From positions 22,356,501 through 22,420,500 of the forward strand of contig NC_069379.1 of NCBI RefSeq assembly GCF_021730395.1: a stretch of 64,000 bases of DNA. Direction: 5' to 3'. The translations under genes were made by a program, and so were the position numbers. Each line of letters starts with the position of its first letter. Positions within the stretch are counted from its first letter, which is position 1. Below are positions 1 through 10,043 of the stretch, in pieces. This DNA is from Mercenaria mercenaria. Taxonomy: Eukaryota > Mollusca > Bivalvia > Venerida > Veneridae. The notes beneath the pieces were generated by a model, which did not search any database, was not told the DNA's origin, and saw only the letters and a list, made by a program, of their open reading frames with translations.

Positions 1-237
1 AGTAAACCAAATATAACAGCTTTTCTAAAGCTTTAACTTATCAGTTTGCATCGATTTGTCATTTTTTTATGAATTCTAAAGTCCACGGACGGATGTGTCG
101 ATAATAGGCTATGACCTACAAGTACTTTGCCTTTAATCGACACCCTAGATTTCTATTTTTATTTTCATGACAAAAATAGTATATCACATGTTTCTTACTA
201 TAACTCATTTCTCATAATGTTTTATCTGTTTCCAGGT

Positions 238-615
238 ATGTCGAAACCAAATCATGCCAAAAACGGATAAGATATTACCAAGATGCAACTTGCCATCCAA
301 GCTGTACGCACATGTGCAATGAGTAAAATTGCTGCATCAAAAGCTTATAGTGTACCGAGACCTATATTACTGGACGAACTCTCTGGACGTGTCCCGGAAG
401 CCTCTACTCAAACAGGAAGAAATCCATTATTGAAAAAGGGAGAGGGAGGAACCCTTGTTACGTACGCTAGATTATGTTTTAAATTGGCCACCCGCTCGCA
501 AGAAGAAATCAAACAAATTCTTGACATTAATGGACGGTCCACTCACACAGCTGTAGAGTACCACAAAGAGAAGGATGAGATACTGTTGCTAAACGAAACA
601 CACATCCTTATGTGA
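238..615 (+). pseudogene. psq-type HTH (pogo/pipsqueak-like) frame, broken
   Basis: The frame from the ATG at 238 reads MSKPNHAKNG, meets a TAA at 268-270, then stays open to 615. Residues just after 283 (AIQAVRTCAMSKIAASKAY, then SVPRPILLDELSGRV) match the psq/CENP-B-type helix-turn-helix: an A-x-x-A-V start, a central MSxxxAA helix, and a VPRxxLxDxLSGRV recognition helix. The block after it (LVTYARLCFKLATRS) matches the linker that follows this domain in pogo-like transposases and their host-derived relatives. A good acceptor (tttccag, AG at 234-235) lies three bases before the ATG, so this may have been a spliced coding exon. No DDE catalytic domain is found downstream, and the domain alone cannot tell a DNA transposon from a host gene. 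With the in-frame stop so early it is probably decayed, unless translation starts at Met283. Confidence 0.6.
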
Positions 616-1378
616 CATTGGCTTTTTCAGCCCGATGAAATCCGTATATGGAAGTGATGTATAAGTGATTGACAAATGGATAATTTCGGAAAAAATTACT
701 TAGAAAGAAAGAGTTTCAAGATATGTTTAAGATACCTGCTTTAGAGTGGCAATATTTGAAAATGCAGCTCATGTCTTCAGAAGATCTGGACTTTTCCTCT
801 TACCTCCCAAGGGCATTGATGCCACAAAGTTGGGTCCTTCAAAGTAGTGTAGATCACAAAAAAGAGTCTACTGATAAGTTGGAAAAAAGAAGTCTGAACC
901 AAAGGATTGCCAAAGTGTCGTCGTCAGTAGGAACTACTTTGAGCCATAAGATCGATGAAGAATCGTCAAGGAACGTCTGTTGAACGTCAGGAAATATTTA
1001 CAGATCAGAAGAGACAGAGAGACAAGGCACAGTAACCATCTACCAGTAGTTTTCAACTGACACCTGAATATATAGAATCAGTGGGGAAAATGTGTGTGGT
1101 ACCAACGATGCGTTTTCAGTACTCTTAAGGTTAATGAGGATCGGCGGTCAGATGTGAAGAATATCGTACCATTAGACCAGAGTTTGAGCTTTTGGACGAG
1201 AGAGAGCGCAAAAATATTGATACTATTTGTGCATTATGCCAGCAGAATGTTATGATGCAAACAAAGTTTACAAATGTATGCAAGTTATCTACAGCTGAAT
1301 CAAATGTTTCATGTTATAGTGTATTAGGTTTCTCTGAATCATAAATTCTCTAAATCATAACATATAATAGAATATTAG
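616..1378. other. No clear gene; possible decayed continuation
   Basis: An open frame at 723-983 (86 codons) gives a hydrophilic peptide that I do not recognise. A short stretch near 1175-1240 reads like coding sequence (DERERKNIDTICALCQQ) but is unsupported. These could be the tail of the decayed psq-type element or chance frames. Confidence 0.3.
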
Positions 1379-1723
1379 TTTAAGGACGTATGCTAGAATT
1401 TGGTGCGAACATTTTCCCAATAACAGAATTTCTTCAAACTTTGGATATTGAAGGACAATCATCTAAGAAACAAAAAATTGCAATAAAAATCATAGGTCAC
1501 CGGTATCGAAAAAGAGTTGTCTACCCTTGAAAACGGCATTTTCCCCAAAAATGATGTTTTCAAGGGCAGATAACTCTTTTTCGAATCCGGTGACCTATGA
1601 TTTTTTTGCACTTTTTTGTTTCTTAGATGATTGTCCTTCAATATCCAAAGTTTAAAGAAATTCTGTTATTGGGAAAATTTTCGCCCATCTCACATACAGG
1701 GAATTCTAGCGTACGCCTTTAAA
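1379..1723. mobile_element. 345-bp foldback MITE (near-perfect hairpin)
   Basis: The two halves are reverse complements over almost their whole length. The left end (tttaaggacgtatgctagaa) pairs with the right end (ttctagcgtacgcctttaaa). Inner blocks pair in order: the run around ggatattgaaggacaatc at 1443-1460 with gattgtccttcaatatcc at 1629-1646, and cataggtcaccgg at 1491-1503 with ccggtgacctatg at 1577-1589. The loop at about 1535-1555 is only some 20 bases. No transposase is present and no confident target duplication was seen. The 60-codon reverse frame inside it is an artefact. A diverged relative of the central part may lie at 42466-42545. Confidence 0.85.
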
Positions 1724-3270
1724 TATAGCATGGCATTTTATGAAATAGTGTATTTGATCCTTAATATCATTACAATCATTATATCAATTATTATTTAAAC
1801 ATATTAATTCTGTCTGTTTTTAAATCAGCCCTTAAAGGTGTCGATATCTAGAAGGCAGTGTCGATATTTATGAAAGTGTCGATAAAAGGACATACTGTGT
1901 TGAAAGACATAACAGGATTGGTTAATCATGCTCACTAAGACAGTACGTGTATGGCAGATCTACCAATGAAATATCGTTTTAATATTTATGTGAAATTATT
2001 ACAGCCGAGTACTCAATACTGTTTCATTTTATGAGTTTTTGCAGATTTAGGTGTTGATATATGGAAGGTTTACTCTACATCTATTACCAGTTTGTTAAAT
2101 CGTCTAAAAGAAATAGAGAGAAATTTTACTTTCTTTAATTTTAACCGTAAAACTTTGAAATGTTTGATTATATGTAAGCATGTCCATTTAAAATGACTTT
2201 TGAATATGCAGTATTTTTCTTGCTAGTGACATAAGAAAGTATGATCAAGTTATGAACATATATCCAGACGTTCAGGTGTCTGGTGAATATCTAAAATATG
2301 ATTGCGTTCTATCTGAATATTCATAAAATCTATTTAAGATCATTAGAGCGATTAATTCTTTTTATACATTATTATTGGATTATATTATGGCAGATACATG
2401 GTTATAGATTATTTCCATCTGTGCACACACACCTGGGTCGTGTGGTATTCGTGGTTATTGTTGACATACCAAAGAAACATTATTTTGACTTGTTTGTAAC
2501 GGAATAATATTTGTATTTTTAAGTGAACAAAAATGTCAGAACAAAAGGGATATCAAAACGCTAGATTCAAGCAGTTTTTTTTTTCAATACCATTCATCTT
2601 GAATATTAACTGAGACTGTTTTGATGAAATTCGGGCTCTGGAAAGAAAAGGGATGAAGGATTCTTTTCAAAGAAAGGTACAAACAATGAAATTCAACTTT
2701 TCCTTATAGGCGTACAAAATAGATCTACGTTTGATTTTGCAAATATATACACTTTCTGTTAAACATAACATGCACTATTAACAATAATGGTGTTAAAAAA
2801 ATAGGAGAACTATCTGAGTTTGTCACGCGGAATTAACTTTCTTGCCTATCTAGAGGGCAAAACCAATAAAATCCCGGTTATTTCCTCAGATAAATGACAA
2901 ACTATATGCGCACACAGTGACGTCATTATTATGATCTCATAAACTATAATTGCGCAAGTCTATATTTTTAGTGTATCATAAATGGTATAAATGCAATGGT
3001 AGGCAAGAACATGAGCTTACATCTGTGCCTTTTTCAGACAGGTGTTTTCCAAATCCTTGGGACAGCATCGATAAAAACCTTGCTAACATCATATTGTCCC
3101 TACGGTTTGGAAAACCCTAACATGTAGATCTAAGTGCCTGATATTAGATCTATATCTATATAGTTTATCTAATAGTGTAACATTTTAAAATAAACAAAAG
3201 ATACAGAGAGAAATCGTTTTGTTGCTTTTTAAGTATTTTATAGAAACTGTTTTGATGCAAACACGTCCAT
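1724..3270. other. No feature seen
   Basis: AT-rich non-coding sequence. A 69-codon frame at 2298-2507 has no recognisable family. I see no tandem or inverted structure of note. Confidence 0.5.
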
Positions 3271-3273
3271 TTC

Positions 3274-3624
3274 ATGACCGTAGCGATTACTGAGGCAACG
3301 GAGGCAAATGCCTCAGAAGATCTCTCGGTCTAAATTACCTCGGTTGATTTTTCTCAAAAAAAACAAACCAATTTTAACAGTAATTTTATTTTAGAAACAG
3401 CACACTAATATGCTATATTTCATAACCTGTTCTAAAATTGCTTTTTTTTTTTTTTTTGGGGGGGGGGGGGGGAGGCGCTCGAATCCCCCACTTGCAGGAG
3501 GGTGAAACCCCTTAAAAATTTCCACAATTACCCAGATCGATGTCAAATTATCCGGAAGATCCACTAACAATGTTTTTTTTTCTCATTTGCCTCGGTCAAG
3601 TTTTGCCTATCGCTACGGCCCTGC
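3274..3624. mobile_element. Small inverted-repeat element with a T16G15 run
   Basis: The left end (ccgtagcgat near 3279) is repeated in reverse complement at the right end (atcgctacgg near 3610-3620). A shorter shared word, tgcctcgg or its variants, lies just inside both ends. The interior holds a run of 16 T followed directly by 15 G at 3442-3472. This suggests a short non-autonomous terminal-inverted-repeat element about 345 bp long. No clear target duplication was found, so the ends are approximate. Confidence 0.45.
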
Positions 3625-4284
3625 AACTAAAGTCAATGTGAAGGTCCGGAATAAGACCAAAAAAAACCCAACGATATTCTGTTTCAAAAGAGTGTGATAT
3701 CTATTTCCTCCGGCCCATAGAAAACGGCACTCTCATACCCTTTCTTTTTATACTAAAGTGTAAAATTTATCATATTAATATAAGCCAAAACCGCAGTTTT
3801 GACTGAGCAGTTTTCAATACACACACGGGCAAATGTCGGTTAGCCTTCAACATAAAACGGGTAAACACAAACTCGATCATCGAGGTTGATTCATTTACTT
3901 CTCATGCAAACCGCAATCAAAAATGAAAGGCCATACCCAGTTGGTGTCTGCTTTGAATTTTGAATACCAATATTAAAGAAAATTGCTTAAAACTTATATT
4001 CGTAATACATAATAATTCGTACTTATCCTAAGGAAAGTTATAGATATAACAATAGTTTGTAGCAGAAGTAAAATAATTGTGTATAAAGAACAAATTCGAA
4101 ACATTTTTAAAGACATAATGTTGATAAGAGTCTATGTTATATTTATGGTAGGTGTTGGCAGGAAGATGGAAGAGATATTAATTAACTCCAAGGATTGTGT
4201 ATACATTGAATCTTACTAGAGAATTACCCGAACATATTGTTGCGGAATATGTTGGAACGTAACATTGCTATATCTATCGTGAAG

Positions 4285-4369
4285 ATGATAGCTAGAAGAA
4301 TACGAAACAGGACAGTGACATTCTTTCTACATTTGATACACGTGTGCAATAAATATTCTTTACAATCAA
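4285..4369 (+). CDS. Candidate first coding exon of the GT10 fucosyltransferase
   Basis: An ATG at 4285 opens 28 codons beginning MIARRIRNRTVTFF and runs into a strong splice donor (caatcaa|gtaagtat, GT at 4370-4371). The exon ends in phase 1, leaving a single A. The next exon (5722) supplies exactly two bases, CA, before its open frame, so the join makes a Thr codon and stays in frame. The basic residues ARRIRNR would form the cytosolic tail of a type II Golgi protein ahead of the membrane anchor in the next exon. A second hydrophobic patch (VTFFLHLIHVC) within the tail is odd. If this exon is wrong, Met36 of the model (ATG at 5742) or an exon further upstream could be the start. Confidence 0.45.
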
Positions 4370-4582
4370 GTAAGTATAAAATCTATACAATGTAAATCAT
4401 AATACAGTTATTATAAAATAACAATATTAACAAGACCTCTATATATAACAAATATACATAGTTGTGAGCATTTAGATTTTCTATATTAGAGAAACTTTGT
4501 GATTTAGGAAATGTAATTCGTGTTTGACATGTAGAGAAAAAACATCAAAGGAATATAATATATTGCATATTTTCTGTTTAGG

Positions 4583-5009
4583 CAGGCCCGGATCCAGGGC
4601 CCGGCCGAGGGGGCCTGTGCCCCCCCCCAGTTGCCGAGAAGTGACATGTACTCATCAAAGATGCCCCTCAAAATTTAGACCCAGAAATGCACCAGAGGCC
4701 ACCATTTCATACCTGTATTTCAAAATTTTCCAGGGAGACATCCCCCTGACCCCCCACCAATCAAGAGGGGAGTATCGTAATCCTCCAAAACCTCAAAATT
4801 TAGACCTAAATGCACCAGAGGCCAACATTTTATGCATGTATTTCAAAACATTTCCGGGGGAGTCAATCTGATTCGCCCTGACCCCTGAACCCCTACCTAA
4901 CATGGGCAAAGGCGCCCCTCGCAAACCTTGCGCTTCGGCATTGATGTCCTCGTTCAAGACTGGTGCCCCCCCCCCCCCCCCAAGTCAAACATTTTTGGAT
5001 CCGGGCCTG
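4583..5009. mobile_element. 427-bp DNA element with perfect 13-bp terminal inverted repeats
   Basis: It begins CAGGCCCGGATCC and ends GGATCCGGGCCTG, an exact 13-bp inverted repeat. It is flanked by TTAGG on both sides (4578-4582 and 5010-5014), a likely 5-bp target duplication. Inside are two imperfect direct copies of a ~120-bp segment (caaaatttagacc...atgcaccagaggcc at about 4670 and 4793) and C-rich runs at 4620 and 4967-4980. It has no transposase, so it is non-autonomous; the superfamily is not assigned. It lies in the first intron of the fucosyltransferase model. The 115-codon frame across its left end is spurious. Confidence 0.8.
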
Positions 5010-5721
5010 TTAGGTGTAATCATTTTACATTCGAGGGTGATCTAAATTGCTAAACAATGACCCTATCATCTACTCGCTAACAATTTATTATTAAACATGT
5101 TTTTATGACACCAGTGACAATACTTCTTGACCAGCTCCCATACAGTAGCAGAAACTGACCGCAAAGAAAACTTCTATGTGTTAATCATTATATAACAGCA
5201 ACCAATGGCTTCAAAGACAATTCATATGTGTTTGAAAGTGTGCATACTTCTCTACATATCTTCATTCGCGAAAAGCATGGTAATGCCGAACGCCACACGA
5301 CACTGACGATTTTGACGTCAGTAATCGACATGTCTGTCATAAAGTAGAAAGAAATGTTAGCACTACAAAACAAGCTTTACCCTGCAATGATATCACCAAA
5401 GTTTTATCGGCAGCTCATTATAAGTTGATGTATGTGATTTGGCGCGAAAGTTTGATAGTTAATGGTGACTGTCTTTGTTTGACTGTTTTTGCTGATCATG
5501 AAACATACACTTTCTTGGCGTTCAGCGAAATGGCATCTATTTAAAGCAGAAACAAAAATAGGAAATTAGATCACTCAGTTGATCAGAATTGAATTATTGT
5601 GCAGCTTGATATATTTTTATAATAATACAAATATGAATAAATGCGCCATGGACGCAGTGACATTATTTCTGACCCAACCCAAGTAAAATAGTTAACATAA
5701 AAAAGGTTGTTGTTTTTGCAG

Positions 5722-5819
5722 CAATATGGGCGCTGGTACTGATGGCGTTGGTGGGAACCGTGATGATAAGTTCTTCGCTCGATCGTAGATCTCAACTTAT
5801 TATGGAACAGATTCAAAGT
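5722..5819 (+). CDS. Signal-anchor exon of the GT10 fucosyltransferase
   Basis: The acceptor is ttgtttttgcag (AG at 5720-5721) and the donor GT is at 5820-5821 (AGT|gtaaat). The frame with two leading bases reads IWALVLMALVGTVMISSSL, then DRRSQLIMEQIQS: a single hydrophobic segment followed by a charged stem, as in type II Golgi glycosyltransferases. The exon ends in phase 0, which matches the phase-0 start of the catalytic exon at 7231. Without splicing the frame has a stop at 5670-5672 and no upstream Met, so an earlier exon or the internal Met (5742) must provide the start. The stem continues in the next exon as AELQDQFKKITTTTKK. Confidence 0.75.
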
Positions 5820-6249
5820 GTAAATATAAACTTTTTTATGCATTCTTGTTTTCATTTTGCAAGTCATAAATATTTTCCGTTGCACTTTGTTTCGTAGACT
5901 GGCTTAACTGACAATACAATAATGGGATTTTATGTGTATTTTTAATTTACTACTTACGTACATGTTGGTATAGTAGGAGACATGGCATCGGGTGGATTTT
6001 AAATGGGACTTGCTTATATATTGTAGGTTATGTTCAGTGTTCAATTCTATATTACTCTATTACTCTCATTTCATGATGCACAGGATTAATACGAGGCAAA
6101 TGTAATATTGACATATAATACCAGTAAGGCTAAATATCATACATTCAACATGGTTATACAAATGGAGATGTTCCTTTAAATAGAGTATATATAACCAAAA
6201 AATAAATTAAATTGACAATAATGCCTGACAAAAAGTATCTATATATCGC

Positions 6250-6870
6250 CACTTTCATAAATCACTGTATTAAAAAAACATCACTCAATTATTTTAATCA
6301 TTTCCTTAATGAACATACATGGCTTTCTATATTCAACATGATTATTAAAATTGGTTTTCATTAATTTTGATATTAGGGTTCCTTTATATATTGTGGTTTA
6401 GTGAATTTTTTTCTTGCAATATTTAATGTTGAACATTCTAAGAGACAATGAAACTCATCACCAATATTTTGATTACATAATGTACATTTTCTTAACCTCA
6501 AAGGGATTCTACTCCAACAACCGGTTTCTATAGACTGTCTATAGACAGTCTGTGATTTCTCGTTCTGAATTTAATAATAAACTTAAGATATTTTGCTTGA
6601 GTACCGTTCAAATATTTTTCAAAACCAAATTTTTGTTTTAAATATTCTATAATTTTTACAACTGCTTGAATTTTCAATATTCAAGTTCCATTCATTTAGA
6701 AATAAATCATGCAATTTTTGCTTTGTGGTCATATAAAGCCATTTACCATTTGGGAATGTTTGTGTTTCCCGTACATTTATCATTCCGTATTTGTGACCGC
6801 TGTACTAAGCATGGACTTGATTGGCCGAACTGGACGACCCGTGAAGTTTTTAAAAGTTTTTAAATTCTCA
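6250..6870 (-). mobile_element. LINE remnant: C-terminal end of a non-LTR retrotransposon ORF
   Basis: On the minus strand, pieces in order read KLHDLFLNEWNLNIENSSSC, KNYRIFKTK, then RIPLRLRKCTLCNQNIGDEF and HCLLECSTLNIARKKF, ending near CMFIKEMIKII. This is the conserved tail of APE-type LINE reverse transcriptases, including the CxxC...H...C zinc-knuckle-like motif (CTLCN...EFHCLLEC). The frame is broken by several shifts and stops, so it is dead. The same tail, from the same or a close family, is in the LINE at 15640-17425. It sits in the second intron of the fucosyltransferase. An 18-bp perfect palindrome (GACTGTCTATAGACAGTC, 6533-6550) lies within it. The LINE clade is not assigned. Confidence 0.75.
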
Positions 6871-7230
6871 TCAACAATTTTTTATTTATTATTTTGTCAA
6901 ATAAAGCACATACTATAGTCGACAATGTGTAAAAACAATACTAGACACGCATCTTTGCAATACCTTGATTAATTTGTTTGTCATGATACTGTATTTTGAT
7001 ATATATAAGACTAAATCAGAACGAGAGAGTTTATGAACAGGTGTTCAATGGCTGTATCTCACTTGTGAGTTTCAAATGTCAAACGTTGAATTCATGATGC
7101 ATATTGTGTACAATCATTATCTAAAGAGGTTAGATCTTTCGAATGGATACTTAATACTAACATTTTTCAACTGAAGAAAAGAATGTTGAACTATTTTATA
7201 TACTAGTACAATATATATGTTTTATTTTAG

Positions 7231-8346
7231 GCAGAATTACAAGACCAGTTCAAAAAGATCACAACAACCACTAAAAAGCCAAAACCATTTAACCCCTTTA
7301 TCATCCCTAAAAAGCCCGTACATGATATCTTGAGAGGCAATGGCAAAACCGAGCCACAACACAAACGATATTTAATCAACTGGTACAACGCTCCACCGTA
7401 CCTGAAGTTCAGACAAGATGCGCTGAATTGTGGATTTGAAAAATGTCAATACAAGAATTGCAACATTACTTTTGAACGAAAAGATAGACCTAAAAGTGAC
7501 GCTGTTCTTTTTGACGGAAGATGGGTGTTTGAAAAAGTCGGCTTTGTGCGACCTCCTGGTCAAGTTTGGGTTTTTGCGGCACATGAAGCCCCGGTGACTT
7601 TTGAGGATCTAGGAGGGTGGTGGAAGAAGCCACAGTGGCGGTATGGCTTCAACTGGACCATGACATATGATAAAGACAATACCGACATATATCTACCTTA
7701 TGGGGAAATACGGAAGTATCCAAACTACGTTAATCGGGATTATAAAGCAATTGCATCATATAAGACACATGGAGCTCTGATGATCAATTCCCATTGCAAC
7801 ACATCCTCATACAGAGAAATATATGTGCAAAAGTTGAGTAAATATGTACCCATAGACATTCTTGGGAAATGTGGAAAACCATGGAATTGTGGTACACATT
7901 ACGTACACGACGATTGTTTCAATCTGTTAAACACAACATACAAGTTTTTTTTAGCTTTTGAAAATACATTTTGTAATCAGTATTTTTCAGAGAAGGTTTA
8001 TGAAAACTTTAATTATGACATCATTCTTATCGTAAGGGGCGGAAGTTATAGAGAAGCGCTCTCTGCCTTTCCAAAAGGTACCCTGATAACAACAGATTCA
8101 TTTAAGACTATAGAAGGATTAGGCAAATATCTAGGAAAGTTGTCATGGTCCATGAACGATTACGTGGAAATGTTAAAACGGAAGAGTCAGTATTATTCGC
8201 CAGGCTACACGGCAGTGTATCAACGCGCAATGTGTGACCTGTGTGAGCGCATGAACAATCAAGAAAAATATCATAAAATTATACCAGACATTGTACACTG
8301 GGCATATCACAAAAACCCATGTAGAAATGTTACTGATCTCAAATGA
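7231..8346 (+). CDS. Catalytic exon of a GT10 alpha-fucosyltransferase
   Basis: The acceptor is tttattttag (AG at 7229-7230); the exon starts in phase 0 and ends at TGA 8344-8346. It completes a model of about 432 residues. The stem (residues 62-100) is Thr/Lys/Pro-rich. The catalytic domain carries the GT10 signatures: FNWTMTY at 201-207 followed by DIYLPYG at 213-219, and the donor-binding motif FFLAFENTFCNQYFSEKVYE at about 300-319, followed by a VRGGSY strand. Cys residues (CDLC near 396-399) and several N-glycosylation sites (NWT, NTS, NTT, NVT) fit a lumenal Golgi enzyme. GT10 enzymes transfer fucose from GDP-fucose to GlcNAc in alpha-1,3 (or 1,4) linkage on glycans; the exact acceptor cannot be read from sequence. 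The domain is complete, with no break, and a likely poly(A) signal lies 35 bases past the stop. Confidence 0.93.
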   Translation, partial: AELQDQFKKITTTTKKPKPFNPFIIPKKPVHDILRGNGKTEPQHKRYLINWYNAPPYLKFRQDALNCGFEKCQYKNCNITFERKDRPKSDAVLFDGRWVFEKVGFVRPPGQVWVFAAHEAPVTFEDLGGWWKKPQWRYGFNWTMTYDKDNTDIYLPYGEIRKYPNYVNRDYKAIASYKTHGALMINSHCNTSSYREIYVQKLSKYVPIDILGKCGKPWNCGTHYVHDDCFNLLNTTYKFFLAFENTFCNQYFSEKVYENFNYDIILIVRGGSYREALSAFPKGTLITTDSFKTIEGLGKYLGKLSWSMNDYVEMLKRKSQYYSPGYTAVYQRAMCDLCERMNNQEKYHKIIPDIVHWAYHKNPCRNVTDLK

Positions 8347-8380
8347 TTACTATCGTTATATAATTTCATGTGAATCATAA

Positions 8381-8386
8381 AATAAA
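8381..8386 (+). other. Poly(A) signal of the fucosyltransferase
   Basis: AATAAA, 35 bases downstream of the stop codon; consistent with a compact 3' UTR. Confidence 0.65.
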
Positions 8387-9360
8387 TATTTGTAAATGGT
8401 ATGTTTTTTTTTCTTTAACTGAATGACATAAATTTCGAATGGAGCCCATGTAGTGACATTAATTCATTTCATCAAAATTTTAATTCGTTATAAAGAATCT
8501 TATATCGGTATTTCGAAATATATTTATTCTTTATAAAGAACCATAAAAACTAGCGGTTCACATTTTGGATACACAACTGGAAAATCTTCATCTGCATAAA
8601 TTATGTATCTGACACTTCAGAAATAAACAAGTCGTGAATATTGAAAATCTGTAAAATCTCACGTAGAATGTATATTTTGTTAGTCATTTTTAAAGTGTCT
8701 TAGACTAACTATTCATGTATAAAACTTATGATTATGAATGAATTCAAAATTACTTTATGCTGGCAACACCCTGGAGTGGGCGGTTACATACTTCAGTGAA
8801 CTATGGGTTAACAGGTAAACAACTTCTAATGACAACGACCAGCCTATCCCGCCTAAATAAATATGTTTCCATGTTATGACTTCAATATATTATTATGATC
8901 TATATGCTAGTATCCTTCAATTTAATATATTTGGAAATTTCAGAATTCATTTCAATCAAATCTATGAAATCATAGAACTCAACCAAGCAAATTAATAGCA
9001 GTCTCAGTTTGATAATGTCTTTATGATAGGTAATGATATGTGCAACACCCCTCACACCCCGTTTAAGCGTAACTACCATGCAGTAACATTAAGTAGACTT
9101 GATCGCCAAGGACAAGCAGTAAAAATTACTGTTTCATTAGATTGAACATTGCAGTCATAACTTTATTTGCCCCTTACCCCCATCCTTCAAAGAAAATGGG
9201 GAAAATCATTTTGCTCATGTTGGCTGCCTTTCTGCCAGTCTGTAGACCATTTGTTTCCCGATAAAAAAATAAATAAACAACAAAAACTAGAAATTGCTTG
9301 ACTTAAGCGGCCAAACTTCAAAAGATGAATGCCTAAGGTACACTTGCCTATGGTCAGTAG

Positions 9361-9440
9361 ATCACATACACACACGCACGCACACACACAACACGTCATC
9401 TTATTTCTTTTTCTGAGATGGGGGGGGGGGGGGGGGGGGA
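9361..9440. repeat. (CA)n microsatellite and a 20-G run
   Basis: An imperfect CA/CG dinucleotide tract at 9367-9390 is followed by 20 consecutive G at 9420-9439. The frame that spans them on the minus strand is low-complexity (Pro and Cys/Val runs) and not a gene. The G run could form quadruplex structures and its length is likely to vary. Confidence 0.85.
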
Positions 9441-9754
9441 GTAGAGGGGTCAAAGGCTGAAAGGTCAATGCCATAGTGACTTTTATACAGAAAAAGATCG
9501 TCAATGAATAGCCAGCGACCTTGTAGACCTATGACTAACATGTCTACACTACGTTTGCATCATAAAGCCATAGCACTGACAATTGCTTACATACTCTCAT
9601 TTATACTTCCATCATTGTTATTGGAAGTGAAGGCATATGTGATATATTATGTCGTTTTCCCTACTACAAGTTCAGATAAGTTTGATTAAGTCTTCACCTC
9701 AAGTAGTTAAACAGATAGAAGCCTCACTAGGTACTTAATGCTCTTAATTCTTTC

Positions 9755-9830
9755 ATGTGAGGAAGCTGTCCAGCTGACCTAAAGAAGGTTGACTTGCCTG
9801 ATCACCCCTGTCTGAAATAATGTCGGAAAG
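9755..9830 (+). repeat. Diverged SINE body fragment
   Basis: The stretch tcatgtgaggaagctgtcca, then ctgacc, aaggttga and ctgaaataatg, follows in order the body of the SINE seen better at 36158-36400 (+) and 24712-24830 (-), both of which carry gttgaattc, catgtg and ggtgccc blocks. Head and tail are missing. Confidence 0.4.
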
Positions 9831-10043
9831 AAACTGGTAAGTCTCCATATAACCTAAACTTTGTCTCCGTCATCATACACAACGCGCACATTGCCCTGGC
9901 ACTTCGTTTGCATCTGAGACCACGTTTCTTAATATTCTCTTGAAGAACTATTTATAAAGTACAGGGAATCTAAAGACAGGGTGAATAAGTACGTTTGCAG
10001 ATATGAAAGCAATCACGATTGCCAAATACAGTGCTATAGAATA

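Noticed and set aside
4524-4871. 115-codon frame
   Set aside because: It runs from flanking DNA into the TIR element at 4583, is Pro/Arg-rich from C/G runs, and has no family.
5583-5885. 100-codon minus-strand frame
   Set aside because: Antisense to the signal-anchor exon of the fucosyltransferase.
9187-9504. 105-codon minus-strand frame
   Set aside because: Its core is translated from a 20-G run and CA repeats.
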